Notes: generated by a model not told the origin, from the letters alone. Counted from the stretch's first letter, positions 1-8,205 are shown. The stretch is 48,598 nt of DNA from Pseudomonadales bacterium (GCA_022827425.1 JAJDSZ010000053.1:1-48598), one strand, 5' to 3'. Made by a program: numbers and translations.

Positions 1-363
1 ATTGCGCACCAGCGCCACTTCGTCCGCCGAAACGTTCAGTTGCGCGGCCACCCGTGCGCGTGCGGTCTCCAGCAAGTCGCCGAACCTCGCGCGGTTATTG
101 AAAGAACAGTCGCGGTCGATGTCGGCCGTGAGCAAGGACACGTTCTCCGCCACGGCGCGGAAAGACGGGCACAGGTTGGCGGCGTTCATGGGCACGGCGT
201 CTTCGGTGAACGAGAATTGGGCGCGCACCATCTCCCAATACGATTCATCCTGACCGGGCGCCGCGAGTTGCTGCTGCGCCTGGGCGGCCGACATGCCGGC
301 CCCGCCGAGCATCAGGGCGCTCGTGGTCTGCAGGAACTCGCGTCGTGTCTGCGATCTGGTCAT
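1..363 (-). CDS. Exported class V aminotransferase-like protein, 5' part
   Basis: The minus strand reads open from an ATG at 363 to the window edge, giving 121 codons without a stop; the gene continues outside the window. The N-terminus is a twin-arginine signal: TRREFLQT at residues 6-13, a hydrophobic stretch, then AQAQ as a probable cleavage area. After it come residues such as DAVPMNAANLCPSF and FNNRARFGDLLETARARVA, which resemble the N-terminal part of PLP-dependent class V aminotransferases of the isopenicillin N epimerase/cysteine desulfurase type, exported by Tat. The PLP lysine lies outside the window, so catalysis cannot be judged. It sits 39 nt downstream of the CoA-transferase stop on the same strand, so the two may be co-transcribed. 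The family call is from pattern recognition only. Confidence 0.72.
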   Translation of the reverse strand, partial: MTRSQTRREFLQTTSALMLGGAGMSAAQAQQQLAAPGQDESYWEMVRAQFSFTEDAVPMNAANLCPSFRAVAENVSLLTADIDRDCSFNNRARFGDLLETARARVAAQLNVSADEVALVRN

Positions 364-402
364 GGCGGCTGTTCCATTTCGATATGGGTCGATGTGAATG
401 TT

Positions 403-1587
403 TCAGATTACCCGTTTTGACCGCAATGCGTCGATGTCTTCCTCGCCGTAACCGAGTTCGCGCATGATCCGGTTCGTATGTTCCCCAAGCATTGGTGGCC
501 GCTGACGAATCTCGCCAGGCGTCTCAGACAACTCCACCGGCGTCTTCATCAGTGGCGCGGGTCGTTCCAGCCCCGGATACTCCGTGGCCTGGAAGATGCC
601 GCGCGCGGCGATATGCGGGTCCTCAAGTACTTCCTGCGGCGACATTACCGGCCCGGCCGGAAGCCGCGCTGCTTCCATCGCCGCCAGCACTTCCTCGCTC
701 GTACGTTCGGCGCACCAGCGGGCAAGGCGTTCACTGATCAAATGGCCGTAGTCGCCCCGGGAAATGTCGTCCTTGAAACGCGGGTCGTCCAGCCAGTGGT
801 CTTCACCCATCAGATCGGCCCAGCGCTTGAACAGCGGGCCGCCGATGGATTGCACCAACACCCAGCCGTCCCTGGTGCGGAACGTGTCCGCGGGCGCGGC
901 AGTCTGGGCGCGATTCAGGCTCGCGACGCGGTCGCGCTGAATGGCATGCTGCTCGATGAGCGTGCCGTTCATAATCGTCAGGGCGGTATTGAACAGCGAA
1001 CCTTCGACGATCTGGCCCTTGCCGGTTTTCGCCCGCTCGTACAATGCCGCCATCGTGCCGAAAGCCGACAGGCTGGCGGTGCCGAAATCGACCCATGGAC
1101 CCCAGGCGCGCACCGGCTGCTCTGGTGTGCCGGTGAGATACATGCAGCCGGACATGGCCTGTCCGAGGCCGTCGAAGCCGACCCGATTCTCATATGGCCC
1201 GCCCCGGCCAAACGCGGAAATCATGGTCAGGATAATGTCGGGCTTGACCGCGCACAGACTGTCGTAATCGAGCCCCATGGCCCGCAAGGTATCCGGCGGC
1301 AGATTGGCGACGACCACATCGGCCGTGGCCACGAGCTTTTTCACGATCTCGCGTCCTTCCGGCTTCATCGGATTGAGCGTCATCGATCGCTTGTTGCGCG
1401 CGAGTTGCAGGAACAGCGCGCCATCCCCGTTTTCGGTAACCGGCGACAGGTAGCGGTCCTCCGACCCATCGACCTTCTCGATGCGAATCACCTCCGCGCC
1501 CATATCCCCGAGCAGGGTGGCGCAATACGGCCCCGCGATATAACGCCCGAAATCGAGCACCCGGATGCCTTGCAGAATCTTGCTCAT
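403..1587 (-). CDS. CaiB/BaiF family (class III) CoA-transferase
   Basis: A 394-residue protein, normal for class III CoA-transferases, which move CoA between carboxylic acids. The N-terminus (ILQGIRVLDFGRYIAGPYCATLLGDMGAEVIRIE) is the classic family signature. The motif TGTPEQPVR followed by GPWVDFGTAS places the expected catalytic aspartate at about D167. The C-terminal half has the family's GPVMSPQEVLEDPHI segment. The open frame runs further upstream to 1734, but the ATG at 1587 is preferred: it follows a GAGGAA ribosome site by about 9 nt and starts just before the conserved LxGxRVLD. Substrate cannot be read from sequence. It is divergent from the Fic remnant and probably leads an operon with the exported aminotransferase. 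Confidence 0.93.
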   Translation of the reverse strand: MSKILQGIRVLDFGRYIAGPYCATLLGDMGAEVIRIEKVDGSEDRYLSPVTENGDGALFLQLARNKRSMTLNPMKPEGREIVKKLVATADVVVANLPPDTLRAMGLDYDSLCAVKPDIILTMISAFGRGGPYENRVGFDGLGQAMSGCMYLTGTPEQPVRAWGPWVDFGTASLSAFGTMAALYERAKTGKGQIVEGSLFNTALTIMNGTLIEQHAIQRDRVASLNRAQTAAPADTFRTRDGWVLVQSIGGPLFKRWADLMGEDHWLDDPRFKDDISRGDYGHLISERLARWCAERTSEEVLAAMEAARLPAGPVMSPQEVLEDPHIAARGIFQATEYPGLERPAPLMKTPVELSETPGEIRQRPPMLGEHTNRIMRELGYGEEDIDALRSKRVI

Positions 1588-1635
1588 TTGAATCGGTTCC
1601 TCGCCAGTCCCGGAAATCCATGTCGCGGCGGATGA

Positions 1636-2114
1636 TACCACCCGGGGCTCGGTCGAACCGTAATTGACGATGGCTATGTCCACGAATATTGTCCGCCGGA
1701 AACGTGCAGGCGGAGATGGACCGCTTCTTCGCACTGTACCGGGAGATTCAGGAGCGCGGCTATTCGGTAAACGTGGAAGCCGCCTGGCTGCATCACCGCT
1801 TCGTGCGCACCCACCCTTTCCAGGACGGCAACGGTCGCACTTCGCGCCTGCTCATGGCGTGGGCGTACATCAAGCGTTCGCTGCCGCCTCCGGTCATCAC
1901 CGCCCTGGGCAAGCCGGACTATATCGATGCACTGGAAAGAGCCGATGCGGGACGCCTCAAGGCGTTCTCCGACTATATCGGCGCGCTTTCCGTAGCATCA
2001 TTGATCAGCGCGACCAATTTGGCCGAGGATGCCCTCGCCGGCAAACTCAACCGCGCCAACGGCAATGGCGGCCGCACCATCGGCGATATCTATCATCCTC
2101 CCGAAGCAAAGTGA
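1636..2114 (+). pseudogene. Fic domain protein remnant, frameshifted
   Basis: The second part, open from about 1689 to 2114, carries the Fic core: AAWLHHRFVRTHPFQDGNGR with the AMP-transferase motif HPFxDGNGR and a following TSRLL. It lacks the N-terminal part of the family. Just upstream, in another frame, 1636-1701 encodes a peptide ending DDGYVHEYCPPE, the stretch that normally precedes xVQAEMDRF in these proteins. Joining the two needs one added base near 1701, so this is a one-base deletion. There is no start for the upstream piece, which is preceded by a stop at 1633. I read this as a dead gene that has lost about its first 150 residues. A short TTG-initiated product from 1689 cannot be excluded. 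Fic proteins AMPylate or otherwise modify target proteins; here activity is unlikely. Confidence 0.8.
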
Positions 2115-2136
2115 TCAGGCTTTTTCGGAACCAGAA

Positions 2137-2177
2137 ATCCTTGCAAATTGAAAATAGAATTTTTAATATTCAAGGAT
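2137..2177. promoter_or_regulatory. AT-rich imperfect palindrome over the ATPase start
   Basis: ATCCTTG at 2137-2143 is matched by CAAGGAT at 2171-2177, and the inner arms (CAAATTGAAAAT against ATTTTTAATATT) continue the symmetry, about 14 of 17 positions per arm beyond the outer AT. The right arm overlaps the ATPase ATG at 2176. The block is far richer in A and T than its surroundings. It could be an operator, a translational hairpin hiding the start, or a target of the ATPase family. The function is inferred. Confidence 0.5.
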
Positions 2178-3354
2178 GATTTATCGCCGAAGCCTCGAAC
2201 AAGTTCGTACAGCTCTGTCCCGTCAGGCTGTCGTCGGCCTGATCGGACCACGTCAGTCCGGCAAGACCACGCTTGCTCTGGATTTGGCTGTGGAGACCGA
2301 TGCACTCTATCTCGACCTCGAAACCCGGGCTGATCGAAACAAACTGGTTGATCCCGCACTGTTCCTCGAATCCTTTGAAGAACGGCTTGTCATTCTCGAC
2401 GAGATTCATCGGGTTCCGGAGATTTTTCAGGAACTGCGGGGGCTCGTGGACCGGGGCCGGCGCAAGGGCATCCGGACCAACCGCTTCCTGGTGCTGGGCT
2501 CCGCGTCCATTGATCTGCTCCGTCAATCGGGAGAAAGTCTGGCCGGCCGCATCGAATACGTGGAACTGAACCCTCTGGATGTGATCGACGCGGCTCCCGG
2601 CAATCTGGAATTGACCAGGCTCTGGATGCGGGGCGGCTTCCCCGACAGTTTTCTTGCCGCCAGCGAAAACGACAGCTTCGAGTACCGGAGGAATTTCATT
2701 CGCACTTATCTTGAGCGCGATATTCCGCAATTCGGCGTTCGCATCCCGGCCGAGACGCTTGAGCGGCTCTGGACGATGCTGGCCCATTCCCAAGGTTCGC
2801 TCCTGAACGCTTCAAAATTGGCGGCGGGGCTGGGTATTACCGCCCCTACAGTCACCAGTTACGTCGACCTGCTTTCCGACCTGCTGTTGGTGCGTCGACT
2901 TCCGTCCCACCACGCGAACGTAAAGAAAAGACTGGTGAAATCTCCCAAGGTCTACGTACGGGATAGTGGGCTGGTCCACGCCTTGCTTGGCCTGGCGGAT
3001 TTCAATGAAATCGCCGGCCATCCCGTTGTGGGGCCAAGCTGGGAAGGCTTTGTAATCGAGAATCTGCTTACAGCCGCGCCGCCGGCAACCAAAGCCAGCT
3101 TCTATCGGACAGCCGCCGGGGCCGAGATAGACTTGCTGCTTACGCTGCCCGGCAACCACGGCGTCTGGGCCATCGAAATCAAACGCGGCTCGGCCACCGG
3201 CCTCGGCAAAGGCTTTCACCACGCCCGCGCCGACCTAAAACCGGAAAAATGCTTCATCGTCAACTCCGGTGACTCACGCTTTCCCGTTTCCGCCGACATC
3301 GAAGCCATCGGCTTGCGGCAAATGACGGAATTGTTGTCGCAATTGCGGAAGTAG
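2176..3354 (+). CDS. AAA_14/DUF4143 ATP-binding protein
   Basis: 392 residues, typical for the AAA_14 plus DUF4143 family. Walker A is GPRQSGKTT (24-32), Walker B is LVILDEIHR (71-79), and a sensor-like LGSAS follows near 110. The C-terminal third has the DUF4143 pattern: a winged-helix-like region (LNASKLAAGLGITAPTV), then DSGLVHALLG, GPSWEGFVIENLL, and a nuclease-fold-like stretch with AEIDLLL and WAIEIKRG. This fold resembles PD-(D/E)XK enzymes, but nuclease activity is not established here. These genes are common in accessory regions and their role is still unclear. There is no normal spaced ribosome site: AAGG abuts the ATG at 2176, inside the palindrome at 2137-2177. It sits alone between two decayed modules (Fic, toxin-antitoxin), which fits acquired DNA. 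Confidence 0.9.
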   Translation: MIYRRSLEQVRTALSRQAVVGLIGPRQSGKTTLALDLAVETDALYLDLETRADRNKLVDPALFLESFEERLVILDEIHRVPEIFQELRGLVDRGRRKGIRTNRFLVLGSASIDLLRQSGESLAGRIEYVELNPLDVIDAAPGNLELTRLWMRGGFPDSFLAASENDSFEYRRNFIRTYLERDIPQFGVRIPAETLERLWTMLAHSQGSLLNASKLAAGLGITAPTVTSYVDLLSDLLLVRRLPSHHANVKKRLVKSPKVYVRDSGLVHALLGLADFNEIAGHPVVGPSWEGFVIENLLTAAPPATKASFYRTAAGAEIDLLLTLPGNHGVWAIEIKRGSATGLGKGFHHARADLKPEKCFIVNSGDSRFPVSADIEAIGLRQMTELLSQLRK

Positions 3355-3510
3355 TCGAAATCGTCTGGCCATGGCGCTCCCAAACATGGAGTTCACATTG
3401 ATGTTAATCCCTTTTCAGCCGCCGGGTGGCGGATCGTCGTCACACTTGCCCGAAATCAATTCCGTTGCTAATTTGCAATGTCATCAATACGCCAAACTCG
3501 GGCGGTTAGA

Positions 3511-3756
3511 ATGCCTCGGCTGACAATTACACTTGAAGATCAATTGCACCAAGCGCTGAAGGAAACAGCGGCGCGCCAGCGCCGTTCCATCGACTCGATC
3601 ATCGAAGAAAGCTTGCGCTTGCACGGGATACGCACTCACCAAAGCGTCATGGATATCGTAAGCAAAGCGCGGGCGGCGGCCGGTCTGGAACCCGACGAGG
3701 CCCTCGATCTGGCCGTGCGGGAAGTACGGGAGCTGCGCCGGAAGCAGATAGCCTGA
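3511..3756 (+). CDS. Ribbon-helix-helix antitoxin
   Basis: An 81-residue protein starting MPRLTITLEDQLHQALKE, followed by RRSIDSIIEESLRLHG. This is the ribbon-helix-helix pattern of CopG/ParD/VapB-type antitoxins: a short beta strand that binds DNA, then two helices for dimerisation. The C-terminal part (MDIVSKARAAAGLEPDEALDLAVREV) is the usual toxin-binding tail. The frame opens at 3478, but the ATG at 3511 starts directly at the conserved strand and is preferred; ribosome sites are weak for both. The PIN-domain toxin gene begins 17 nt after its stop, so this was a VapBC-like operon. The partner is now disrupted, so the antitoxin is an orphan here. Confidence 0.85.
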   Translation: MPRLTITLEDQLHQALKETAARQRRSIDSIIEESLRLHGIRTHQSVMDIVSKARAAAGLEPDEALDLAVREVRELRRKQIA

Positions 3757-3773
3757 CTCCGATTCAGCCCAAA

Positions 3774-3945
3774 ATGCGCAAACCTGCGCTCATTGATACC
3801 AATATCGTCATTTCCGGATTGATTACATCCGATGTTGACAGCACCACCGCGAGAATTTTCGACGGCATGCTCAAGGATGAATTCCGTAACCTGATGTCGG
3901 AAAAACCGCTTATCGAATACGCTGACCATCTCTTGCTCGAAATGG
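3774..3945 (+). pseudogene. PIN-domain toxin, truncated by IS remnant
   Basis: The ATG at 3774 starts MRKPALIDTNIVISGLI, the first PIN strand with its metal-binding aspartate (D8 in IDTN). TTARIFDGMLKDEFRNLMSEKPLIEYADHLL follows, as in VapC-like RNases. After about residue 57 the homology stops. The frame stays open to 4190, but that tail (rich in C, R and S) is the reverse complement of a transposase gene and has no PIN character. The later acidic residues of the PIN active site are therefore missing, and a functional RNase toxin is not expected. It is paired with the RHH antitoxin 17 nt upstream. Confidence 0.8.
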
Positions 3946-4272
3946 CACAGGGCAGAAGCGCTGGCAGCGGCTCGTGCCGTTTGCAGAGCCGGGTTCGACC
4001 GCAACTCGTCATGTTCAGAACTTCGTATTCCAGCGCAAGCGAGTTCACCCGCTGCCAAACCATCGTCAGCAGCGAATGCCGGCAACTGGCCTTGCGGCGC
4101 GTGTCTGTCAACGTCTTCGCGGCCCGGTCGGTCAACCCCAGCATTCGGTCGACCGGGGATGCAACAGCACCGTGCCGCCGTCGAAGGTGATCGCGCCGTT
4201 GGAGAAAGAGGACTCCACGAGGCGGCCTTTGCAGCTTGGAAAACGAATGGGTTCCAATTTACAATCCGTCAT
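3933..4272 (-). mobile_element. Decayed IS1380-type transposase 5' fragment
   Basis: The minus strand from an ATG at 4272 (GAGGAA ribosome site upstream) reads MTDCKLEPIRFPSC, then SNGAITFDGGTVLL. After a frameshift near 4155 it reads VDRMLGLTDRAAKTLTD, then CRHSLLTMVWQRVNSLALEYE. After a second frameshift near 4020 it reads HDELRSNPALQTA and ASASALCHFEQ. This order matches the N-terminus of IS1380-family (DDE) transposases as I know them: FDGG...LL, VDR.LGLT, RHSL..M...RV..LA..YEDLN.HD.LR.DP. The rest of the element is absent and the left edge is fused to the PIN gene. I could not fix terminal inverted repeats in 4273-4360. It is clearly dead: two frameshifts and no catalytic core. Confidence 0.75.
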
Positions 4273-4494
4273 GGGCGGGGCGTTCCTCAATATCGACTTA
4301 AGTAATTGAATTGTATCGATATACGGGTGCCCAGCCCGCCTTATTCATGCAATATTCGGGATAGCAAGCTGGTCTCGGATAATGGACTATCGAATGCAGG
4401 ACGGTGGGGGGGCTTCGCTTCTTGCAAGATCGCGTGGCATTGGCTTCCGGGCTGCTCTACAATCATTCCTTCCATCTGACCATGAGCCTCCCTG

Positions 4495-5217
4495 ATGACC
4501 AGCATTCCGCAACGCTTGTCGGTTCCATTTCTTCTGCTCGCCCTGGCTGCCCAGTTCACCCAGGCCGCCGAGCATCCCGGTTATCTTGTGGACCCGGAGC
4601 GGCGCACCACCGGCATCGGCAAGTTCTACATGGGCCGGGAGATTTCCTTCGTCATGGGGCATCTGGCGGCGGACTGGCTCAACCGGCCGGGGCGCATCAT
4701 GGAAGAAATGCCGGATGAAGTCGTCGCCAACATGAATCTGGCGCCCGATGAAGTCGTTGCCGATATCGGCGCGGGTTCGGGCTACTTCTCGTTTCGTATC
4801 GCCGGGAAAGTGCCAGACGGCGAAGTGCTGGCAGTGGACATCCAGCAGGAAATGCTCGACCTGATCGCACGGCGGCAGGCGGACGGGAAAGGCGGGAATA
4901 TCCGCACGATTCTCGGCGCCATCGACGATCCGCGCCTGCCGGAGAATTCCATCGACGCCGCCATCATGGTGGACGCCTATCACGAATTTTCGCACCCGTT
5001 CGAGATGATGGACGGCATCTACCGGGCGCTGAAGCCCGGCGGCCGCGTATTCCTGCTCGAGTATCGCGGCGAAGACGCATCGGTGCCCATTCGCCCGCTG
5101 CACAAGATGACCCAGGAGCAGGCCATCCTCGAAATGGCCGTTGTCGGGCTCGAATGGAGCGAAACCCTCGACTTCCTTCCCTGGCAGCACATGATGATCT
5201 TCACCAAGCCGGAATGA
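4495..5217 (+). CDS. Exported class I SAM-dependent methyltransferase
   Basis: 240 residues. Residues 1-25 look like a Sec signal peptide (FLLLALAAQFTQA), so the enzyme would act in the periplasm, which is unusual for a methyltransferase that needs cytoplasmic SAM. The SAM-binding fold is plain: motif I DIGAGSGYF at 90-98, the acidic end of strand 2 in VLAVDIQQ (D115), DAAIMVDAYHEF, and LKPGGRVFLLEY. Substrate unknown. The stop overlaps the ATG of the nitrilase-like gene by 4 nt, so the two are translationally coupled. A TACAAT box at 4458-4463 could serve as a -10 element; no good -35 was found. The 220 nt upstream otherwise holds only possible IS end sequence. Confidence 0.88.
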   Translation: MTSIPQRLSVPFLLLALAAQFTQAAEHPGYLVDPERRTTGIGKFYMGREISFVMGHLAADWLNRPGRIMEEMPDEVVANMNLAPDEVVADIGAGSGYFSFRIAGKVPDGEVLAVDIQQEMLDLIARRQADGKGGNIRTILGAIDDPRLPENSIDAAIMVDAYHEFSHPFEMMDGIYRALKPGGRVFLLEYRGEDASVPIRPLHKMTQEQAILEMAVVGLEWSETLDFLPWQHMMIFTKPE

Positions 5218-6338
5218 AATCGGCAGCAATGCAATTTCGCGCGTACCATGCCGTCTTTGTCGGCATGATGCTCGTCGCCTGCGCCGAAGACCAGGGCAGG
5301 GAATGGCCGCTTCTGGTCGATGAACGGGGCGGTTACGAAACCGTGCCTTTGGAGAAAGACGTGGTTGTGGTCAAGGTGGTCCAGAATCTCGTCAGGAACA
5401 TGGAAGACTTTGACGACCCCCAGGCCGGCCTCGCTGAAAATCTGCGGCGCATGGAAACCTGGATCGAAACCGCCTGTTCCCGGGGCGGCCGGCCCGATTT
5501 CATCCTCTTCAACGAATTCCCTCTCACGGGCTACTCCCGGGCGCCCCGGGAAGAGAAGCTTGCCTACACCATTCGTATTCCGGGGCCGGAAACCGACCGG
5601 CTCGGCGAACTCGCCCGGGATTGCGACAGCTATATCATCTTTGGCAGCTATGCCAGGGACGAGGAATGGCCCGGGCATATCCTCAGCATCAACACCGTCA
5701 TCGATCGGCGGGGGGAAATCGCCGCCGAATTCTGGAAAAGCAGGAATATCAAGCGCTTCAGCGCCGATGGCGGGGATATTCCCACGACCACGGTGGAAAG
5801 CGTATACGAGCGCTATCTCGACCGTTACGGCGAAGAGCAACTGATTCCCGTCCTGCGCACCGAATTCGGCAATATCGCCGTAAGCACGGTGCAACTCGAC
5901 CCGTTCGTTTATGCCGCTTTCGCCATGCGCGGCGTGGAAATCATGTTTCGCACGGCGACCCTGTTTTCCGAGACCGATGTCATGGCCATCGCCCGCTATA
6001 ACAATATGTATTCCGCCATGTGCAATATCGTGTTCCCCGCCGATAGCCCGGCGGCTTCGCAAGGCGGCAACTCGCTGATCGTCGGGCCCGACGGCAGCGT
6101 TCTGGCCCAGGCGACGGGAAATGTCGAGGCGGTTATCGAGGCTGAAATCCCCATCGCCGAGTTTCGCGCCGGGCGCGGCATTCACCGCTATCCACTGGAA
6201 CTGCTGGAGCCCGTTTTTTCGCAGTATCGCGGCGAGATACCTCCCAATCACCTCGACCTCCCGCCCGGACAACTGCCGCAAACGAGACAGGACATGGCGG
6301 CGCTGCTCGACCGGGTCAGCCGCTGGTTGGCCGACTAA
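5214..6338 (+). CDS. Nitrilase-superfamily lipoprotein lacking the catalytic Cys
   Basis: 374 residues from the ATG at 5214 (ATG at 5229 is an alternative). The N-terminus has a lipobox LVAC with C23, so a membrane-anchored lipoprotein is likely. The nitrilase fold is recognisable: FNEFPLTGY (E101, the catalytic Glu position), a Lys-bearing EFWKSRNIK (K175/K180), then GNIAVSTVQLD where active members have the nucleophilic Cys, and MRGVEIMFR. In alignment by eye with aliphatic amidases the Cys position is Val226 or a neighbour; the only later Cys, C270, falls in the wrong segment. Either the enzyme is inactive and serves as a binding protein, or it uses other chemistry. It is coupled to the exported methyltransferase by a 4-nt overlap, which suggests a shared periplasmic role. 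Confidence 0.82.
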   Translation: MKSAAMQFRAYHAVFVGMMLVACAEDQGREWPLLVDERGGYETVPLEKDVVVVKVVQNLVRNMEDFDDPQAGLAENLRRMETWIETACSRGGRPDFILFNEFPLTGYSRAPREEKLAYTIRIPGPETDRLGELARDCDSYIIFGSYARDEEWPGHILSINTVIDRRGEIAAEFWKSRNIKRFSADGGDIPTTTVESVYERYLDRYGEEQLIPVLRTEFGNIAVSTVQLDPFVYAAFAMRGVEIMFRTATLFSETDVMAIARYNNMYSAMCNIVFPADSPAASQGGNSLIVGPDGSVLAQATGNVEAVIEAEIPIAEFRAGRGIHRYPLELLEPVFSQYRGEIPPNHLDLPPGQLPQTRQDMAALLDRVSRWLAD

Positions 6339-6345
6339 GCTTGAA

Positions 6346-7098
6346 TCAAAGCAATTTCTGCAGATTGCCGTAGCCGCTGCGGCTGATGGGCAGTTCGCGC
6401 TTGTCGGTGAGGATGGCGATGCGGCTGTCCTTGCTTTCGGATTCGATTCGCGCGAGAAAATTGATATTGAGCAGATACGAGCGGTGGATGCGGCAGAACA
6501 GGCGCGGGTCGAGCTTCTTTTGCAGGCGGCTGAGGCGGTCGAGCTTGATGTGGGTGGCGTCCGCCGTGTGAATCGCCACGTAGTCGTCGGCGGCTTCGAT
6601 GTAGCGGACGGTATCCACCGCAAGCACGTGTACTTCGCTGCCGTCGCGCACGAGAATCCGGCGCAGCAGTTCGCGCTCCCGGGCCGGGTCCGCAAGCAGG
6701 CTTTGCAGGCGTGACGGTTCTTCAAGCCCCACCCGCGCCACGACTTTTTCCACCGCCTGGGCAAGCCGCTTCGGGTCCACGGGTTTGAGCAGGTAATCCA
6801 CCGCATTGGCCTCGAAAGCCTGTACCGCGTACTGGTCGTAGGCGGTGACGAAAATCACGAAGGGAATCTGTTCCTGGACGAGTTCGAGCACATCGAAACC
6901 GTCGAGTTTGGGCATTTGCACATCGAGAAACAACAGTTGCGGACGCTGCTCATGGATCGCCTTGACCGCCTGCAAGCCGTTCTCGCACAGCCCGATCACC
7001 GCAAGCTCGGGATGCCTGGCGAGGGCTGATTGCAGCGCCTGGCGGGCATGGGGTTCGTCGTCGACGATGAGGCAGCTTATGGGTTCGCGTTTCGCCAT
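6346..7098 (-). CDS. LytTR-family response regulator
   Basis: 250 residues. The receiver domain (about 7-120) has the acidic pair D13/D14, the phospho-acceptor D59 in LLFLDVQMP, T85 and K106. The C-terminal LytTR DNA-binding domain (about 150-250) shows VRYIEAADDYVAIHT, FCRIHRSYLLNINFLARIE and PISRSGYGNL. LytTR regulators bind direct repeats upstream of their targets. The start at 7098 overlaps the end of the kinase gene; an ATG at 7119 with a nearby GGAG is possible and would add seven residues. It is the last gene of a three-gene minus-strand operon (LiaF-like, kinase, regulator) and ends 7 nt from the convergent nitrilase-like gene. It most likely receives phosphate from the adjacent kinase. 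Confidence 0.93.
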   Translation of the reverse strand: MAKREPISCLIVDDEPHARQALQSALARHPELAVIGLCENGLQAVKAIHEQRPQLLFLDVQMPKLDGFDVLELVQEQIPFVIFVTAYDQYAVQAFEANAVDYLLKPVDPKRLAQAVEKVVARVGLEEPSRLQSLLADPARERELLRRILVRDGSEVHVLAVDTVRYIEAADDYVAIHTADATHIKLDRLSRLQKKLDPRLFCRIHRSYLLNINFLARIESESKDSRIAILTDKRELPISRSGYGNLQKLL

Positions 7099-7102
7099 GG
7101 CT

Positions 7103-8176
7103 TCACTGTACGACCGCATGGGACTCCGGTAAAGGCAGGCAGATGCGGGCGATGAAGCTGTTGTCCTCGCGGCTGGTGTGCAGGCTGGCTTCCTCGCCGT
7201 AGCGATTCTTCAGGCGTTGGCGCAGGCTGATGAGCCCGATGCCGGTGCCCTGCCGCTGGTGGCCGAGCGCATCCACCGGGTTGCCGATGGTGATATGCAG
7301 CCGATTTTCCGCGGCATTGGCGCGCAATTCGAGGCAGCCGCCTTCGATGCAACTGTCGATGCCGTGCTTGATGGCGTTTTCCACCAGGGGGAACAGCATC
7401 AGCGAGGGCACCGGAGTCGGCAGCAGGGCTTCGTCCGCCTCGATGACAGTGCAGAGCCGCTGGCCGAATCTTTCCCGTTCGATGCTCAGGTAGTTTTCCA
7501 CATGTTCAAGCTCAGCGCCAAGCGTTGCCGTGGGCCGGTCAGCGTAGGCCACGCTGTAGCGCAGGAAATCCGCGAGACGCAGGCAGAAATGCCGCGCCTG
7601 GGCGGGCTCGGAGTCGGTGATATTGGCCAGCGCATTCAGGGCATTGAACAGGAAATGCGGGTGAATCGTGGCCCGCAGGGCGCGCAGTTCCGCCTTGCTG
7701 GTGAGCAATTGCTGCTGCAGGGCCGCCTGTTCCAGGTCGCGGCCGCGCTCCAGCGCGATCAGCAGATAGTGCAGCAGCACGAAAAACTCGTAGCCGCAGG
7801 CGAAAATGACGAGGTTGGTGAAAAGTCCCAGGGAAAAATAGTCCAGTGCGGGAATCGATGGGGCCAGGGAGTCCAGCGCCAGCGCATAGCCCCTGGCAAG
7901 CAGCGCCCAGAGCAGCCCGGTAACGATGAGGATCAGCGTCTGGGTGCCGATCACCTTGCTCCAGGCGCCCCTGTCCAGGGGCAGGGCGCGGCAGAGATAG
8001 TAATTGGGGATCAGGAACAGCAGCCAGAGAAAGTACGCCGGCGCAAACAGCGCGAGGCTGTGCCATGGCGGAACTTCCTCGATGTTGCCGACCAGGGCTG
8101 AAAGGCCGGCGCTGAACAAGGTCCAGCCAACCAGCATCGCGATTACGCGGTTGGGTGTCCTGAATAAGGGGTGCAT
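7103..8176 (-). CDS. LytS/YehU-type sensor histidine kinase
   Basis: 357 residues from the ATG at 8176. The N-terminal half is membrane: hydrophobic spans near 11-29, 41-62, 77-95 and 118-140. The kinase core is of the His_kinase (PF06580) type. ATIHPHFLFNALNALANI carries the phospho-acceptor His (about H174), LMLFPLVENAIKHGI is the N box, and GTGIGLISLRQRL is the G-box region. There is no separate sensory domain, so the membrane part probably senses. The open frame extends to 8326, but that extension is low-complexity out-of-frame sequence and the ATG at 8176 sits right before the first span. It overlaps the start region of the LytTR regulator downstream and follows the LiaF-like gene by 29 nt. 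Confidence 0.92.
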   Translation of the reverse strand: MHPLFRTPNRVIAMLVGWTLFSAGLSALVGNIEEVPPWHSLALFAPAYFLWLLFLIPNYYLCRALPLDRGAWSKVIGTQTLILIVTGLLWALLARGYALALDSLAPSIPALDYFSLGLFTNLVIFACGYEFFVLLHYLLIALERGRDLEQAALQQQLLTSKAELRALRATIHPHFLFNALNALANITDSEPAQARHFCLRLADFLRYSVAYADRPTATLGAELEHVENYLSIERERFGQRLCTVIEADEALLPTPVPSLMLFPLVENAIKHGIDSCIEGGCLELRANAAENRLHITIGNPVDALGHQRQGTGIGLISLRQRLKNRYGEEASLHTSREDNSFIARICLPLPESHAVVQ

Positions 8177-8205
8177 GGGATATTGACAGGGCCTGCGGCC
8201 TGCGC

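Noticed and set aside
5019-6806. A 595-codon minus-strand frame overlapping three genes
   Set aside because: It is antisense to the methyltransferase and nitrilase genes and out of frame with the LytTR regulator; low-complexity composition without domains.
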